A DNA stretch of 64,000 nt from Streptomyces parvus (lineage in GTDB: Bacteria; Actinomycetota; Actinomycetes; Streptomycetales; Streptomycetaceae): NCBI RefSeq assembly GCF_014648875.1, contig NZ_BMRY01000002.1, positions 620,001 through 684,000 of the forward strand, written 5' to 3'. This document shows positions 1 through 9,441 of the stretch, in pieces (within the stretch, counting starts at the first letter, position 1; each line of letters opens with the position of its first letter). Made by a program: the position numbers and the translations under genes. Under the pieces are notes generated by a model. That model saw only the letters and a program-made list of their open reading frames with translations, was not told where the DNA came from and made no database searches.

Positions 1-303
1 TGGCGGGTCGGCGTCTGGCTGGGGCCGTCCTCCGACGTGGTGGGGCGGGCCCGGGAGGCGGGGCAGGGCGTGACGTTCGACGCCCCGCTGGAGCTGCACA
101 CGGTGTGGGTGGCGGTGCTGGCGTGGCCGTTCGCGGCGATGGGGATCCATCTGCTGCTGACTGCGGCGTTCGGGCCGCGGGATGTGGAGCCGGACTGGTC
201 GGGGTATTCGGGGTACTACGACGGGCCGGTGCAGGGGCCCCTGGCGGGGCCGGGGTCCGGGGGGTCGCCGTCGTCGCCTGCGGGTGAGGGCGGGGCGGCG
301 TAG
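1..303 (+). CDS. C-terminal part of a DUF2567-type membrane protein
   Basis: The reading frame is already open at the window edge, so only about the last 100 residues are present and the start lies outside. The visible part has one hydrophobic segment (LHTVWVAVLAWPFAAMGIHLLL), then a short acidic tail ending in a Gly/Pro/Ser-rich stretch. The pattern FDAPLEL followed by LAWP...LTAAFGPRDVEP resembles, from memory, the end of Streptomyces DUF2567 membrane proteins of unknown function. It converges on the ybaK operon, with a long palindrome between them. Confidence 0.55.
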   Translation, partial: WRVGVWLGPSSDVVGRAREAGQGVTFDAPLELHTVWVAVLAWPFAAMGIHLLLTAAFGPRDVEPDWSGYSGYYDGPVQGPLAGPGSGGSPSSPAGEGGAA

Positions 304-335
304 GGGCGCCTGCAGCGGGCCTGTTCCCCTACCCG

Positions 336-424
336 CCCCTTCCCGAAACCGGGGCTCTGCCCCGGACCCCGCTCCTCAATCGCCGGAGGGGCTGGAAAAT
401 CCAGCCCCTCCGGCGATTGAGGAG
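336..424. repeat. Dispersed composite palindromic repeat, probable bidirectional terminator
   Basis: A perfect 24-bp inverted repeat (372-395 and 401-424, loop AAAAT) sits between two convergent genes. Its core, CTCAATCGCCGGAGGGGCTG, is preceded by a second hairpin-forming segment around 349-370 (GGGGCTCTGCCCC). The same composite unit recurs at 54.2-54.45 kb, and its core recurs at 22.36-22.49 kb, so this is a mobile or amplified intergenic repeat. It probably also terminates transcription from both sides. Confidence 0.8.
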
Positions 425-429
425 ATCCT

Positions 430-930
430 TTAGCCGCGCGCGATCTCCGCGAACACCGCCCCCGTCAGCTCCGCCAGGTCCGTCGCCGACAGTTCCACCT
501 CCAGGCCCCGGCGGCCCGCCGAGACGCAGATCGTGGTGTGTGTCCGTGCCGATGCGTCCACGACCGTGCGCAGGCGTTTGCGCTGGCCCAGCGGTGAGAT
601 GCCGCCCCGGACGTAGCCCGTCGTGCGTTCCGCTGCCGCCGGGTCCGCCATCGTGGCGCGTTTGCCGCCCACCGCGGACGCCAGGGCCTTCAGGTCCAGG
701 GAGCCGGCCACCGGGACCACCGCGACCGTCAGGGTGCCGTCCACGTCCGCGACCAGGGTCTTGAAGACGCGGTCGGGGGAGACGCCCAGGGCCTCGGCGG
801 CCTCGTCGCCGTAGGACGGGGACGCCGGGTCGTGGTCGTAGGCGTGGACCGTGAACGCGGTGCCCGCCGCGGTCAGAGCGACCGTGGCGGGGGTGCCGCC
901 CGGCTGGTGCTTCTTGGACTTCTTCGCCAC
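430..930 (-). CDS. ybaK: YbaK/EbsC-type Cys-tRNA(Pro) deacylase
   Basis: 166 residues, the usual size for the family. These enzymes hydrolyse cysteine wrongly loaded onto tRNA-Pro in the cytoplasm. The conserved lysine lies in RVFKTLV (Lys57), and the family signature GYVRGGISPLGQ is at about residues 105-116. The GTG start at 930 follows a GAGGA ribosome site. It is the last gene of a minus-strand operon, 15 bases after the LON-domain gene. Confidence 0.88.
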   Translation of the reverse strand: MAKKSKKHQPGGTPATVALTAAGTAFTVHAYDHDPASPSYGDEAAEALGVSPDRVFKTLVADVDGTLTVAVVPVAGSLDLKALASAVGGKRATMADPAAAERTTGYVRGGISPLGQRKRLRTVVDASARTHTTICVSAGRRGLEVELSATDLAELTGAVFAEIARG

Positions 931-945
931 CGGGGCCGGTCCTCG

Positions 946-1710
946 TCAGTTGGGGTGGGTGGGGGCGCGCGTCAGGTCCGCCGCGGGCAGCGAGGGCAGA
1001 TGGCGGATGACCGCCGTCTCCTTGCGCAGCAGCGTCAGTTCCTCGCGCAGCCGGGTCGCGGTGTCCGGGGCCTGGAGCAGGCGCTGTTTGGTGGGGATGT
1101 CCAGGACCGTGGCCGCCGCGACCAGGTAGGAGATCACGGACGGGTCGTCGGGGAGCTCCGCGCCGGTGGCGAGGGAGCGTTCGCTCGCCCCGGCCAGCCG
1201 CTTCTGGTAGGAGCGGAAAGCCCGCAGGACACCCTCCGCCAGGGCTCCGGCCTCGTCGGCCTCGTCCCCGGCGGGCGGCTCCTCGGCCAGGTCCTCGACC
1301 TCGGCGGTCAGATAGGGGCCGTCCGCCTCGACGGACAGCAGCCTGACCCGGGTGGTGCCGGTGGCCAGCACCTCGAAGCTGCCGTCGGCGCGCTCGCGGA
1401 TCGTCGCCGCGTCGGCGACACAGCCCACCCGGTGGAAGGTCTGGATCGGATCGGGGCCGAAGCCGTCCGCCGGGGCGCGCTCGGCGGACGGGGCCGCCGC
1501 GACCGTGTCCGGCATGCCGGTGGCCGTCGGGGCGATCTCGCGGCCGTCGCGGATCGCGACCACGACGAAGCGGCGAGGTTCGTCCTCGTCGCTCTTCAGC
1601 AGCTCCCGCATCATGGCGCGGTAGCGCTCCTCGAAGACGTTGAGCGGCAGCACGAGGCCCGGGAACAGCACCGTGTTGAGCGGGAAAAGGGGGAGACGGG
1701 CGGTGGTCAC
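946..1710 (-). CDS. LON substrate-binding domain protein
   Basis: 254 residues comprising a stand-alone Lon N-terminal (PUA-like) substrate-binding domain with no ATPase or protease domain. The opening RLPLFPLNTVLFPG and NVFEERYRAMM are typical of this family, which is widespread in actinobacteria and has no settled function. The frame stays open further upstream, but GTG at 1710 directly precedes the first conserved residues and lies five bases after the stop of the upstream gene, consistent with coupling. The coding direction continues into ybaK. Confidence 0.85.
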   Translation of the reverse strand: MTTARLPLFPLNTVLFPGLVLPLNVFEERYRAMMRELLKSDEDEPRRFVVVAIRDGREIAPTATGMPDTVAAAPSAERAPADGFGPDPIQTFHRVGCVADAATIRERADGSFEVLATGTTRVRLLSVEADGPYLTAEVEDLAEEPPAGDEADEAGALAEGVLRAFRSYQKRLAGASERSLATGAELPDDPSVISYLVAAATVLDIPTKQRLLQAPDTATRLREELTLLRKETAVIRHLPSLPAADLTRAPTHPN

Positions 1711-1715
1711 AACGC

Positions 1716-2753
1716 TCAAGCGTAATGGCCCCTGGGGCGGCCGTGACCGGCCCGGTCGCGCAGCGGGGTCAGGGAGGCCACCTGGAGGCGTGCGCCGTCC
1801 CGCGCGTCCAGGAACCGGCCGAGCGCGTCCTCGGACACCGACGACCACGGGAAGGACGTCGCGTGCAGCCCGATCAGGTTGAACTGGTGCAGCGCCTCCG
1901 CCCAGCGGCCCCGGGCGAGCAGGACGTACGCGAGGAGGTTGCGGACCTCGGCCGGCCACGGATCGCCGGGTCGGTAGGCCACGGAGAGCTTGATCGCCAG
2001 ATCGGCCGCGGCGTCGATCCGCTCCTCCAGGACGGACGTGGTCCGGCCCGCCGCCTGGTTGTCCAGGAGCAGGTCGAAGGCCGCCCGGACCGGCAGGGCC
2101 TGCACCAGCGAGTCGGGCAGCGCGTCCGCCGCCTGCTCGGCGAAGTCGAAGCACTCGCGGTGCGAGCCGTACCAGGCGGCGGAGAGATAGCGCAGCGCCG
2201 CCACATGGCAGCCGTAGTGGTGCGCGGAGCGCCGTACGGCCTGCTCCCACAGCGACTCGAAGGCGGTGTGCGTGGCGTGGGTGCCGCGCGCGTGGTCCAG
2301 GGCGAGCCGCCACGGCACGGGGTCGCGCGGGTCCGCGTCGGCGGCCGCGGTGATCAGCGGGCCGACCTCGCGGAGCCGCTCCGCGCGGGCGGGCGACTCC
2401 CAGGCCCGGCGTACCGACAGCTCGGCCTTGACCAGCAGCGCGTCCGGATCGCGGGGGGCGGCGGCCAGCCAGTCGACGAGCCAGCCGTCCCGGCCGCGGG
2501 CGAAGGCGACGAGCCGGCCGAGGTAACGGTCCCGGTTCTCCCAGTCGGCGGAGTCCCGGGTGGCGGCGAGCAGTTCGGCGGCCGGTTCGTACTCCCCCAG
2601 GGCAGCGGCGACCAGCGCGGGAGAGAGCCGCTCGTCGGGGGCGTCGAGCAGCACCGCGTCATCCGCGGACAGTCCGGCGGACAGCGGAGGGCTGTGCCGG
2701 ATCATGCGCGCGGTACTGAGCAGAGCGCGAAGGAGAGCCATGGTGCAGACCAT
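1716..2753 (-). CDS. Conserved actinobacterial protein, TPR-like helical, function unknown
   Basis: About 345 residues, largely Ala/Leu/Arg-rich helices with recurring W/Y and A-E-x-L spacing, such as YLLARGRWAEALHQFNLIG near the C-terminus, which is TPR-like. There is no signal peptide or catalytic motif that I recognise. The frame is open to 2846; ATG at 2753 or 2741 is preferred because both lie just downstream of a promoter-like pair and match where similar proteins begin. Neither has a strong ribosome site. It is the first gene of the operon with the LON-domain protein and ybaK. Confidence 0.6.
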   Translation of the reverse strand: MVCTMALLRALLSTARMIRHSPPLSAGLSADDAVLLDAPDERLSPALVAAALGEYEPAAELLAATRDSADWENRDRYLGRLVAFARGRDGWLVDWLAAAPRDPDALLVKAELSVRRAWESPARAERLREVGPLITAAADADPRDPVPWRLALDHARGTHATHTAFESLWEQAVRRSAHHYGCHVAALRYLSAAWYGSHRECFDFAEQAADALPDSLVQALPVRAAFDLLLDNQAAGRTTSVLEERIDAAADLAIKLSVAYRPGDPWPAEVRNLLAYVLLARGRWAEALHQFNLIGLHATSFPWSSVSEDALGRFLDARDGARLQVASLTPLRDRAGHGRPRGHYA

Positions 2754-2807
2754 TGAAAAGCGCTGGTGAGGGCCGCGCCAGAGGCGTGCTGTGAAGCTTC
2801 TGTGCCG

Positions 2808-2836
2808 AGTGAATGGGTTGTATCGGGCACGGTCAA
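2808..2836 (-). promoter_or_regulatory. Possible promoter of the ybaK operon
   Basis: On the minus strand TTGACC (2836-2831) and TTCACT (2813-2808) are separated by 17 bases in an unusually AT-rich stretch for this genome. This would start transcription about 50 bases before the first gene. The -10 box is a weak match. The rest of 2754-3009 holds no gene that I can support. Confidence 0.35.
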
Positions 2837-3009
2837 GAATAGGCAAAGGAAATGCCTGTCATTGGCTTGATTGCATCTGCACGGGGGCCTCGTTCGTCCC
2901 CGTGGTCACCGGGGCCGAGGGCGCCCGGGGCCGAGTGCCCGGCCGCCCCGGACCGTACGGGAAGGGCCCCTGAACCGGCCCCCGCACGGCATCCGTCCCG
3001 TCTCCCGGG

Positions 3010-4611
3010 TCAGCCCCTGCGCAGTGTCCGGGTCGCCCCGGCCGCCACCGTGGTGGCCAGAACCCATCCCACCAGCACCAGACCGGCCGCGGCCCACTGC
3101 CAGGCGTCCTCCATCCGCCAGTAGCCGTCCTGCCCGAGGTTGATCACCGGGATCAGCAGATCCAGCGCGTACAGGGCGGGATTCCACTGCGGATGCTCCT
3201 CGCCCTTGATCGAGGGCGGGGCGTGCTGTGCGAACGCCGCCGTGCCCGCCGCCCACAGCACCGCCATCCACACCGCGGCCCGCCCCGGCCGGTAGCCGTA
3301 CGCCACCGTCCAGTCCTGGAGGTACCCCCAGGCCTTCGCCGCCGGCGGCAGCGTCTCGCGACGGCGGCGCTGCTTGGCGAGCAGCACCTCGCGGGCGTCC
3401 GCGTCCTCCCCGCAGCTGCGCATCACCGTGGCGAGGCGCTCGTACGGCTCGGGGACGTACTCCGGGGTCGCGGCCTGCACCCACTCCAGCCGCCGGGAGA
3501 GCGGGAAGTGGCCGTAGGGGACGAGGTTCTCGTAGACGAAGCCGCCCATCGCCAGGCCTCCGGGGCCCGGCCAGCTCGTCGACAGGTCGATCAGGGTCAC
3601 CACCTTCGCGCCGTTCAGCACGACCCGCCCCTCCTCCGGGCGCTCCGCGTTGAACCGCAGCTCCGGTGTGACGATCCGGCGCAGCGACAGTTCCTCCTGC
3701 CGGGTCATGGTGAACCGGGCCTTGTGCAGGTCCACCGCGTCCCCGAACCGGCCGTCGTCCAGGCGCACCCCGCCCCGGCTCTCGAAGTTCTGCGAGCGGG
3801 TGCCGCGCGCCGGGGTCGGGGCGTAGACCACGCCGTACGGGGGAGTGGTGCCCTGGTTCCCCGTGTCGACGCTCACCCACGCCTCGGTCATGTAGAGCGT
3901 GCGCTCCACCGTCAGCTGCGGGGCGTTGAGCGCGCGCCGGTCCTCCGCGGCGCGCAGCCGGCTGCCGCGCAGGCTCAGCGAACCGCCCACCTTCGTCCCG
4001 CGCAGGCTCAGCTCGCCCAGCGTCTCGATCATCTCGGCCTGGAGGTCCTGCGCGACCGTCATACCGTCCCCGACGATGGCCCGCCCGTGCCGGTCGGGGC
4101 CCACGCTGAGCTGGTTGATCAGCAGATCCGTGCCGATCTGGGCGTCGGTCAGCCGGATGCCCCGGTCGACCCGGCAGCGCGGCAGATGCAGATCGCCCTC
4201 GGTCTGCAGCCGTGCCGCCTCCAGCCGGGGCAGCGCGCAGCCCACCAGCCGCAGCGTCGTGAAGTGGCACTCGGGAAGCACCACCTCCTGCTCGAAACGG
4301 CAGCCGGTCAGCTCCACGTACGGAGAGACCCGGCCGCCCGCCAGATCCAGCTTCCCGGTGATCCGCACCCCCCGGAGCTTCAGCGCCGCCACTCGGCCGG
4401 GCCGGGCGGGCGGTCCGTCCAGCAGCAGCCGCGCCACCGTGCGCGCGCCGACGCTCCGCTCCGGCCCCCAGGTGTGCGGGGTGAACGGGTCGTTGCGGGT
4501 CGTGTCGTAGGTACGTAAGTCGTAGGTGGTCCCGTTGCGGAAGGACTGCCACATGCCCAGCTCCGCTGCGCTGAGGCCGTCCGGGATATCGCCTTCGTGC
4601 GGCTCGGTCAC
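3010..4611 (-). CDS. Large repeat-rich protein with C-terminal membrane helices
   Basis: 533 residues from the GTG at 4611, which has a GGAGGGAG ribosome site. The frame is open a little further upstream, but that part looks non-coding. The first 370 residues are successive short beta-type units (LKLRGVRITGKLDLAG, LSLRGTKVGGSLSLRG), like a pentapeptide or right-handed beta-solenoid fold. Two or three hydrophobic segments follow near the C-terminus (AAVWMAVLWAAGTAAFA; AAAGLVLVGWVLATTVAAG). Streptomyces homologues are often labelled membrane-associated oxidoreductase, but I see no nucleotide-binding motif that supports this. It is divergent from hisD. Confidence 0.7.
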   Translation of the reverse strand: MTEPHEGDIPDGLSAAELGMWQSFRNGTTYDLRTYDTTRNDPFTPHTWGPERSVGARTVARLLLDGPPARPGRVAALKLRGVRITGKLDLAGGRVSPYVELTGCRFEQEVVLPECHFTTLRLVGCALPRLEAARLQTEGDLHLPRCRVDRGIRLTDAQIGTDLLINQLSVGPDRHGRAIVGDGMTVAQDLQAEMIETLGELSLRGTKVGGSLSLRGSRLRAAEDRRALNAPQLTVERTLYMTEAWVSVDTGNQGTTPPYGVVYAPTPARGTRSQNFESRGGVRLDDGRFGDAVDLHKARFTMTRQEELSLRRIVTPELRFNAERPEEGRVVLNGAKVVTLIDLSTSWPGPGGLAMGGFVYENLVPYGHFPLSRRLEWVQAATPEYVPEPYERLATVMRSCGEDADAREVLLAKQRRRRETLPPAAKAWGYLQDWTVAYGYRPGRAAVWMAVLWAAGTAAFAQHAPPSIKGEEHPQWNPALYALDLLIPVINLGQDGYWRMEDAWQWAAAGLVLVGWVLATTVAAGATRTLRRG

Positions 4612-4747
4612 GGCCGCTCCCTCCGTGCACACATGCTGTCGCGCTGCCCATGCCCTCGTGGGCACACATGCCGTAGAGCCGTTATGCCCCTGTGTGACGC
4701 GGTGAAAGCCAGCGGTCAGCAGTGACAGCCGGACATGGCCGAGACAC

Positions 4748-4799
4748 GTATCAGCCAGTGGTGCGGACGACCGGTATCAGCCAGTGATACGGGCGACCG
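4748..4799 (+). promoter_or_regulatory. 26-bp tandem repeat upstream of hisD, candidate operator
   Basis: GTATCAGCCAGTG occurs at 4748-4760 and again at 4774-4786. The full 26-bp units differ at only three positions. The second copy forms an inverted repeat, GTATCA-N5-TGATAC (4774-4790). The block ends about 30 bases before the hisD start. A GAGAAT box seven bases before the GTG raises the possibility of a leaderless hisD transcript, since no good ribosome site is present. Confidence 0.5.
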
Positions 4800-4830
4800 G
4801 CCGTCCGGAACGGTCTGAGAGAATTGCCGT

Positions 4831-6180
4831 GTGATCTCTCGAATCGACCTGCGCGGCGACGCCCTCCCCGAGGGCGGAGCTCTGCGCGACCTGCTGCCCC
4901 GTGCCGAGTTCGACGTGGAAGCCGCCCTGGAGACGGTGCGGCCCATCTGCGAGGACGTACGCCATCGTGGCTCCGCGGCAGTGATCGACTGGGGAGAGAA
5001 GCTCGACGGCGTCCGGATCGAGTCGGTCCGGGTGCCCGCCGAGGCCCTGACGAAGGCTCTCCAGGAGCTGGACCCCGCCGTCCGCGCCGCGCTGGAGGAG
5101 TCGATCCGCCGCGCCCGCCTCGTCCACCGCGAGCAGCGCCGCACCACGCACACCACCCAGGTCGTCCCCGGCGGCACCGTCACCGAGAAGTGGGTCCCCG
5201 TCGAGCGTGTCGGGCTCTACGTCCCCGGCGGCCGCTCGGTCTACCCCTCCTCCGTCGTGATGAACGTCGTCCCGGCCCAGGAGGCGGGTGTCGAGGGTGT
5301 CGCCGTCGCCTCCCCGCCGCAGAAGGACTTCGGCGGCCTCCCGCACCCCACGATCCTCGCCGCCTGCGCCCTGCTCGGCGTCGACGAGGTGTACGCGGCC
5401 GGCGGCGCCCAGGCCGTCGCGATGTTCGCGTACGGTACCGAGGACTGCTCCCCGGTCAACCTGGTCACGGGCCCCGGCAACATCTACGTCGCCGCCGCCA
5501 AGCGCCTCCTCAAGGGCCGTATCGGCATCGACGCCGAGGCCGGTCCCACCGAGATCGCGATCCTCGCCGACGCCACCGCCGACCCGGCGCACGTCGCCGC
5601 CGACCTGATCAGCCAGGCCGAGCACGACCCGATGGCCGCCGCCGTCCTGGTCACCGACTCCGAGGAGCTGGCCGCCGCCACCGAGGCGGAGCTGGTCGGG
5701 CAGGTCGCCGCCACCAAGCACATCACCGACCGGATCGAGCCCGCGCTCGCCGGCCGCCAGTCCGCGATCGTCCTGGTCTCCTCGGTCGAGGACGGCCTCA
5801 AGGTCGTCGACGCGTACGGCGCCGAGCACCTGGAGATCCAGACCGCCGACGCCGCCGCCGTCGCCGACCGGGTCCGCAACGCCGGAGCGATCTTCGTCGG
5901 CCCCTGGGCCCCGGTCTCGCTCGGCGACTACTGCGCCGGCTCCAACCACGTCCTGCCCACCGGCGGCTGCGCCTGCCACTCCTCGGGCCTCTCCGTGCAG
6001 TCCTTCCTGCGCGGCATCCACATCGTCGACTACACCCGCGACGCGCTCGCCGAGGTCACCCACCATGTCGTGACCCTCGCCGAGGCGGAGGACCTCCCCG
6101 CCCACGGCGCCGCCCTCAAGGCACGTTTTGCCGAAGGCGAACTCGACGAACACAGTGGCTGGAAGGTCCCGCAGCAGTGA
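4831..6180 (+). CDS. hisD: Histidinol dehydrogenase
   Basis: 449 residues, a standard length. The enzyme catalyses the last two oxidations from histidinol to histidine, using NAD and zinc. Family motifs include [28 protein letters not shown] and the zinc/catalytic region IGTEAGPTE-like ([13 protein letters not shown]). [10 protein letters not shown] is near the C-terminus. The GTG at 4831 begins the conserved [14 protein letters not shown]. It is the first gene of the his operon and overlaps hisC by four bases (GTGA). Confidence 0.97.
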   Translation: MISRIDLRGDALPEGGALRDLLPRAEFDVEAALETVRPICEDVRHRGSAAVIDWGEKLDGVRIESVRVPAEALTKALQELDPAVRAALEESIRRARLVHREQRRTTHTTQVVPGGTVTEKWVPVERVGLYVPGGRSVYPSSVVMNVVPAQEAGVEGVAVASPPQKDFGGLPHPTILAACALLGVDEVYAAGGAQAVAMFAYGTEDCSPVNLVTGPGNIYVAAAKRLLKGRIGIDAEAGPTEIAILADATADPAHVAADLISQAEHDPMAAAVLVTDSEELAAATEAELVGQVAATKHITDRIEPALAGRQSAIVLVSSVEDGLKVVDAYGAEHLEIQTADAAAVADRVRNAGAIFVGPWAPVSLGDYCAGSNHVLPTGGCACHSSGLSVQSFLRGIHIVDYTRDALAEVTHHVVTLAEAEDLPAHGAALKARFAEGELDEHSGWKVPQQ

Positions 6181-7307
6181 CGAACGGCAGCACCACCCCC
6201 CGTAAACCCTGGGACGAGCTCCCCATCCGCGACGAACTGCGCGGCCAGTCCCCGTACGGAGCACCCCAGCTCGACGTCCCCGTACGCCTCAACACCAACG
6301 AGAACCCCTACCCGCTCCCCGAAGCCCTGGTCGAGCGGATCGCCGAGCGGGTCCGCGAGGCCGCCCGCGGCCTCAACCGCTACCCCGACCGGGACGCCGT
6401 CGAGCTCCGCACCGAGCTGGCCCGCTATCTCACCCGCACCGCCGGACACGAGGTGACGGCGGCCGGCGTCTGGGCCGCCAACGGCTCCAACGAGGTCCTC
6501 CAGCAGCTGCTGCAGACCTTCGGCGGGCCCGGCCGCACCGCGATCGGCTTCGAACCCTCGTACTCCATGCACGCCCTGATCTCCCGGGGCACCGGCACCG
6601 GCTGGATCTCCGGGCCGCGCAACGACGACTTCACCATCGACGTGGCCGCCGCCCGCGCCGCCATCGCCGAGCACCGGCCCGAGGTCGTCTTCATCACCTC
6701 GCCCAACAACCCCACCGGCACCGCCGTCGAGGCCGAGACCGTCCTCGCCCTGTACGACGCCGCCCAGGCCGCCGGACCCTCGATCGTCGTCGTCGACGAG
6801 GCGTACGGAGAGTTCAGCCACCGGCCCTCGCTGCTCCCGCTGATCGAGGGCCGCCGCAACCTGATCGTCTCCCGGACCATGTCCAAGGCGTTCGGCGCTG
6901 CCGGGCTGCGCCTCGGCTACCTCGCCGCCGACCCGGCCGTCGTCGACGCCGTCCAGCTGGTGCGGCTGCCGTACCACCTCTCCTCGGTCACCCAGGCCAC
7001 CGCGCTCGCCGCCCTGGAGCACACCGATACGCTGCTGGGGTACGTCGCGCAACTCAAGAGCGAGCGCGACCGGCTGGTCGCCGAGCTGCGCGCCACCGGC
7101 TACGAGGTCACCGACTCGGACGCCAACTTCGTCCAGTTCGGCCGCTTCGACGACAGCCACGCCGTCTGGCAGCGGATCCTCGACAAGGGCGTCCTGGTCC
7201 GGGACAACGGCGTACCGGGCTGGCTGCGGGTCACCGCGGGCACCCCGGCAGAGAACGACGCGTTCCTCGATGCGGTACGCGAACTCAAGAAGGAGCACGA
7301 CGCATGA
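6177..7307 (+). CDS. hisC: Histidinol-phosphate aminotransferase
   Basis: 376 residues, a class I/II PLP aminotransferase converting imidazole-acetol phosphate to histidinol phosphate. [12 protein letters not shown] near the N-terminus is the HisC signature. The PLP lysine lies in [17 protein letters not shown], and SPNNPTGT and VVDEAYGEF are also present. The GTG start at 6177 overlaps the hisD stop, and the stop overlaps the hisB ATG (ATGA), so the three genes are translationally coupled. Confidence 0.97.
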   Translation: MTNGSTTPRKPWDELPIRDELRGQSPYGAPQLDVPVRLNTNENPYPLPEALVERIAERVREAARGLNRYPDRDAVELRTELARYLTRTAGHEVTAAGVWAANGSNEVLQQLLQTFGGPGRTAIGFEPSYSMHALISRGTGTGWISGPRNDDFTIDVAAARAAIAEHRPEVVFITSPNNPTGTAVEAETVLALYDAAQAAGPSIVVVDEAYGEFSHRPSLLPLIEGRRNLIVSRTMSKAFGAAGLRLGYLAADPAVVDAVQLVRLPYHLSSVTQATALAALEHTDTLLGYVAQLKSERDRLVAELRATGYEVTDSDANFVQFGRFDDSHAVWQRILDKGVLVRDNGVPGWLRVTAGTPAENDAFLDAVRELKKEHDA

Positions 7308-7900
7308 GCCCCCGCGTAGGCCGCGTGGAACGCACCACCAAGGAAACGTCCGTGCTCGTCGAGATCAACCTCGACGGCACCGGAAAGGTCGATGTCGCCA
7401 CCGGGGTCGGCTTCTACGACCACATGCTCGACCAGCTCGGCCGCCACGGCCTCTTCGACCTCACGGTCAAGACCGAGGGCGACCTGCACATCGACACCCA
7501 CCACACCATCGAGGACACCGCCCTCGCGCTCGGCGCCGCCTTCAAGCAGGCCCTCGGCGACAAGGTCGGCATCTACCGCTTCGGCAACTGCACCGTCCCG
7601 CTGGACGAGTCGCTCGCCCAGGTCACCGTCGACCTCTCCGGCCGCCCCTACCTGGTGCACACCGAGCCGGAGAACATGGCCCCGATGATCGGGACCTACG
7701 ACACGACGATGACCCGCCACATCTTCGAGTCCTTCGTCGCCCAGGCGCAGATCGCCCTGCACATCCACGTCCCGTACGGGCGCAACGCCCACCACATCGT
7801 GGAGTGCCAGTTCAAGGCGCTCGCCCGCGCCCTGCGGTACGCCTCCGAGCACGACCCGCGGGCCGCCGGCATCCTGCCCTCCACGAAGGGCGCCCTGTGA
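7304..7900 (+). CDS. hisB: Imidazoleglycerol-phosphate dehydratase
   Basis: 198 residues, the monofunctional form with no phosphatase domain, as expected in actinobacteria. The manganese-binding signatures are clear: [14 protein letters not shown] and [12 protein letters not shown], then a second set with [18 protein letters not shown]. It removes water from imidazole glycerol phosphate. Its stop overlaps the start of the next small gene by four bases. Confidence 0.97.
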   Translation: MSPRVGRVERTTKETSVLVEINLDGTGKVDVATGVGFYDHMLDQLGRHGLFDLTVKTEGDLHIDTHHTIEDTALALGAAFKQALGDKVGIYRFGNCTVPLDESLAQVTVDLSGRPYLVHTEPENMAPMIGTYDTTMTRHIFESFVAQAQIALHIHVPYGRNAHHIVECQFKALARALRYASEHDPRAAGILPSTKGAL

Positions 7901-8064
7901 CCGGCCTCAGCACCCTTCTGATCGTCGTCGGCCTCTTCCTGGCCGGCGGCGTCTACTCCTTCGCCAAGCAGGGGATGCCCAAGGGCGTCATCGTGCTGCT
8001 GTCGATCGGCTCCGTTATGTGCCTGGTGGCGGGCATCCTGCGGATCCAGGGCCTGTGGGACTGA
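7897..8064 (+). CDS. Small two-helix membrane protein inside the his operon
   Basis: 55 residues from the GTG at 7897, which overlaps the hisB stop. There are two hydrophobic segments ([16 protein letters not shown] and [18 protein letters not shown]) joined by a short basic loop (AKQGMPKG). It has no known motif. Its coupling to hisB and its position ten bases before hisH make it a genuine operon member. From memory, a similar small gene occurs here in other Streptomyces. The function is unknown. Confidence 0.8.
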   Translation: MTGLSTLLIVVGLFLAGGVYSFAKQGMPKGVIVLLSIGSVMCLVAGILRIQGLWD

Positions 8065-8074
8065 GGAGCACCCT

Positions 8075-8716
8075 GTGACTGACACGAAAAAGGTCGTCGT
8101 CTTCGACTACGGCTTCGGCAACGTCCGGTCCGCCGAGCGGGCCCTCGCCCGGGTCGGCGCGGACGTCGAGATCACTCGCGACTTCGACCGCGCGATGAAC
8201 GCCGACGGGCTCCTCGTCCCCGGTGTCGGCGCGTTCTCCGCCTGCATGGACGGGCTGAAGCGGGCCCGCGGCGACTGGATCGTCGGGCGCCGGCTGGCCG
8301 GCGGCCGCCCCGTGATGGGCATCTGCGTCGGCATGCAGATCCTCTTCGAGCGCGGCATCGAGCACGGTGTGGAGACCGAGGGCCTGGACGAATGGCCCGG
8401 CACGGTCGGCCCCCTGAAGGCCGACGTCGTCCCGCACATGGGCTGGAACACCGTCGACGCCCCCGAGGACTCCCGGCTCTTCGCCGGTCTGGACCCCGAG
8501 GCCCGGTACTACTTCGTGCACTCCTACGCGGCGCACGACTGGACCCTCGAAGTCACCAACGCCAAGATCCGTGCGCCCAAGGTCACCTGGTCCACGCACG
8601 GCGAACGGTTCGTGGCCGCCGTGGAGAACGGCGCGCTGTGGGCCACCCAGTTCCACCCCGAGAAGTCCGGCGATGCCGGCGCCCAGCTGCTGACCAACTG
8701 GATCGAGACGCTGTAA
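8075..8716 (+). CDS. hisH: Imidazole glycerol phosphate synthase, glutaminase subunit
   Basis: 213 residues, a class I glutamine amidotransferase that supplies ammonia to HisF. The nucleophile cysteine is in [11 protein letters not shown], and the catalytic His and Glu are in [20 protein letters not shown] is the expected N-terminus. The GTG start has a GAGGAG ribosome site. The stop codon TAA shares its last base with the priA ATG. Confidence 0.97.
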   Translation: MTDTKKVVVFDYGFGNVRSAERALARVGADVEITRDFDRAMNADGLLVPGVGAFSACMDGLKRARGDWIVGRRLAGGRPVMGICVGMQILFERGIEHGVETEGLDEWPGTVGPLKADVVPHMGWNTVDAPEDSRLFAGLDPEARYYFVHSYAAHDWTLEVTNAKIRAPKVTWSTHGERFVAAVENGALWATQFHPEKSGDAGAQLLTNWIETL

Positions 8717-9441
8717 TGCCGAAGCTTGAACTGCTCCCCGCCGTCGACGTCCGCGACGGCCAGGCCGTCCGCCTCGTCCACGGCGAGTCCGGCTCCGAGA
8801 CCTCCTACGGCTCCCCGCTGGAGGCCGCCCTCGCCTGGCAGTCCGCCGGCGCCGAGTGGCTGCACCTCGTCGACCTGGACGCCGCCTTCGGCACGGGCGA
8901 CAACCGCGCCCTGATCGCCGAGGTCGCCGGGGCCATGGACATCAAGGTCGAACTGTCCGGCGGCATCCGCGACGACGCCTCGCTGGAGGCCGCACTCGCC
9001 ACCGGCTGCCGTCGCGTCAACCTCGGCACCGCCGCCCTGGAGACCCCCGAGTGGGTCGCCAAGGTCATCGCCGAGCACGGCGACAAGATCGCCGTCGGCC
9101 TCGACGTCCGCGGCACCACCCTGCGCGGCCGCGGCTGGACCCGCGACGGCGGCGACCTCTACGAGACGCTGGCCCGCCTCGACGCCGAGGGCTGCGCACG
9201 GTACGTCGTCACCGACATCGCCAAGGACGGCACCCTGGAAGGCCCCAACCTGGGCCTTCTGCGGGACGTCTGCGCCGTCACCGACCGCCCGGTCGTCGCC
9301 TCCGGCGGAGTCTCGTCCCTGGACGACCTCCGCGCGATCTCCCTCCTCGTCCCCGAAGGCGTCGAGGGCGCGATCGTCGGCAAGGCGCTGTACGCCAAGG
9401 CGTTCACGCTGGAAGAAGCGCTCAAGGCGGTCGCCGCGTGA
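8716..9441 (+). CDS. priA: Phosphoribosyl isomerase A (HisA/TrpF bifunctional)
   Basis: 241 residues, a (beta/alpha)8 barrel. The two catalytic aspartates are recognisable in [11 protein letters not shown] (Asp11) and [11 protein letters not shown]. In Streptomyces and mycobacteria, PriA performs both the HisA isomerisation and the TrpF step of tryptophan synthesis. No trpF occurs with the trp genes in this window, which fits the dual role. It is coupled to hisH upstream and to the RidA gene downstream (GTGA overlap). Confidence 0.95.
   Translation: MPKLELLPAVDVRDGQAVRLVHGESGSETSYGSPLEAALAWQSAGAEWLHLVDLDAAFGTGDNRALIAEVAGAMDIKVELSGGIRDDASLEAALATGCRRVNLGTAALETPEWVAKVIAEHGDKIAVGLDVRGTTLRGRGWTRDGGDLYETLARLDAEGCARYVVTDIAKDGTLEGPNLGLLRDVCAVTDRPVVASGGVSSLDDLRAISLLVPEGVEGAIVGKALYAKAFTLEEALKAVAA

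Noticed and set aside
2906..4669. 587-codon minus-strand frame beside the repeat-rich membrane protein
   Set aside because: It lies in another frame of the same strand as the supported gene and lacks any conserved pattern.
8392..9441. Apparent fusion of HisH and PriA
   Set aside because: The open frame upstream of the priA ATG is out of frame with hisH and is only a shadow.
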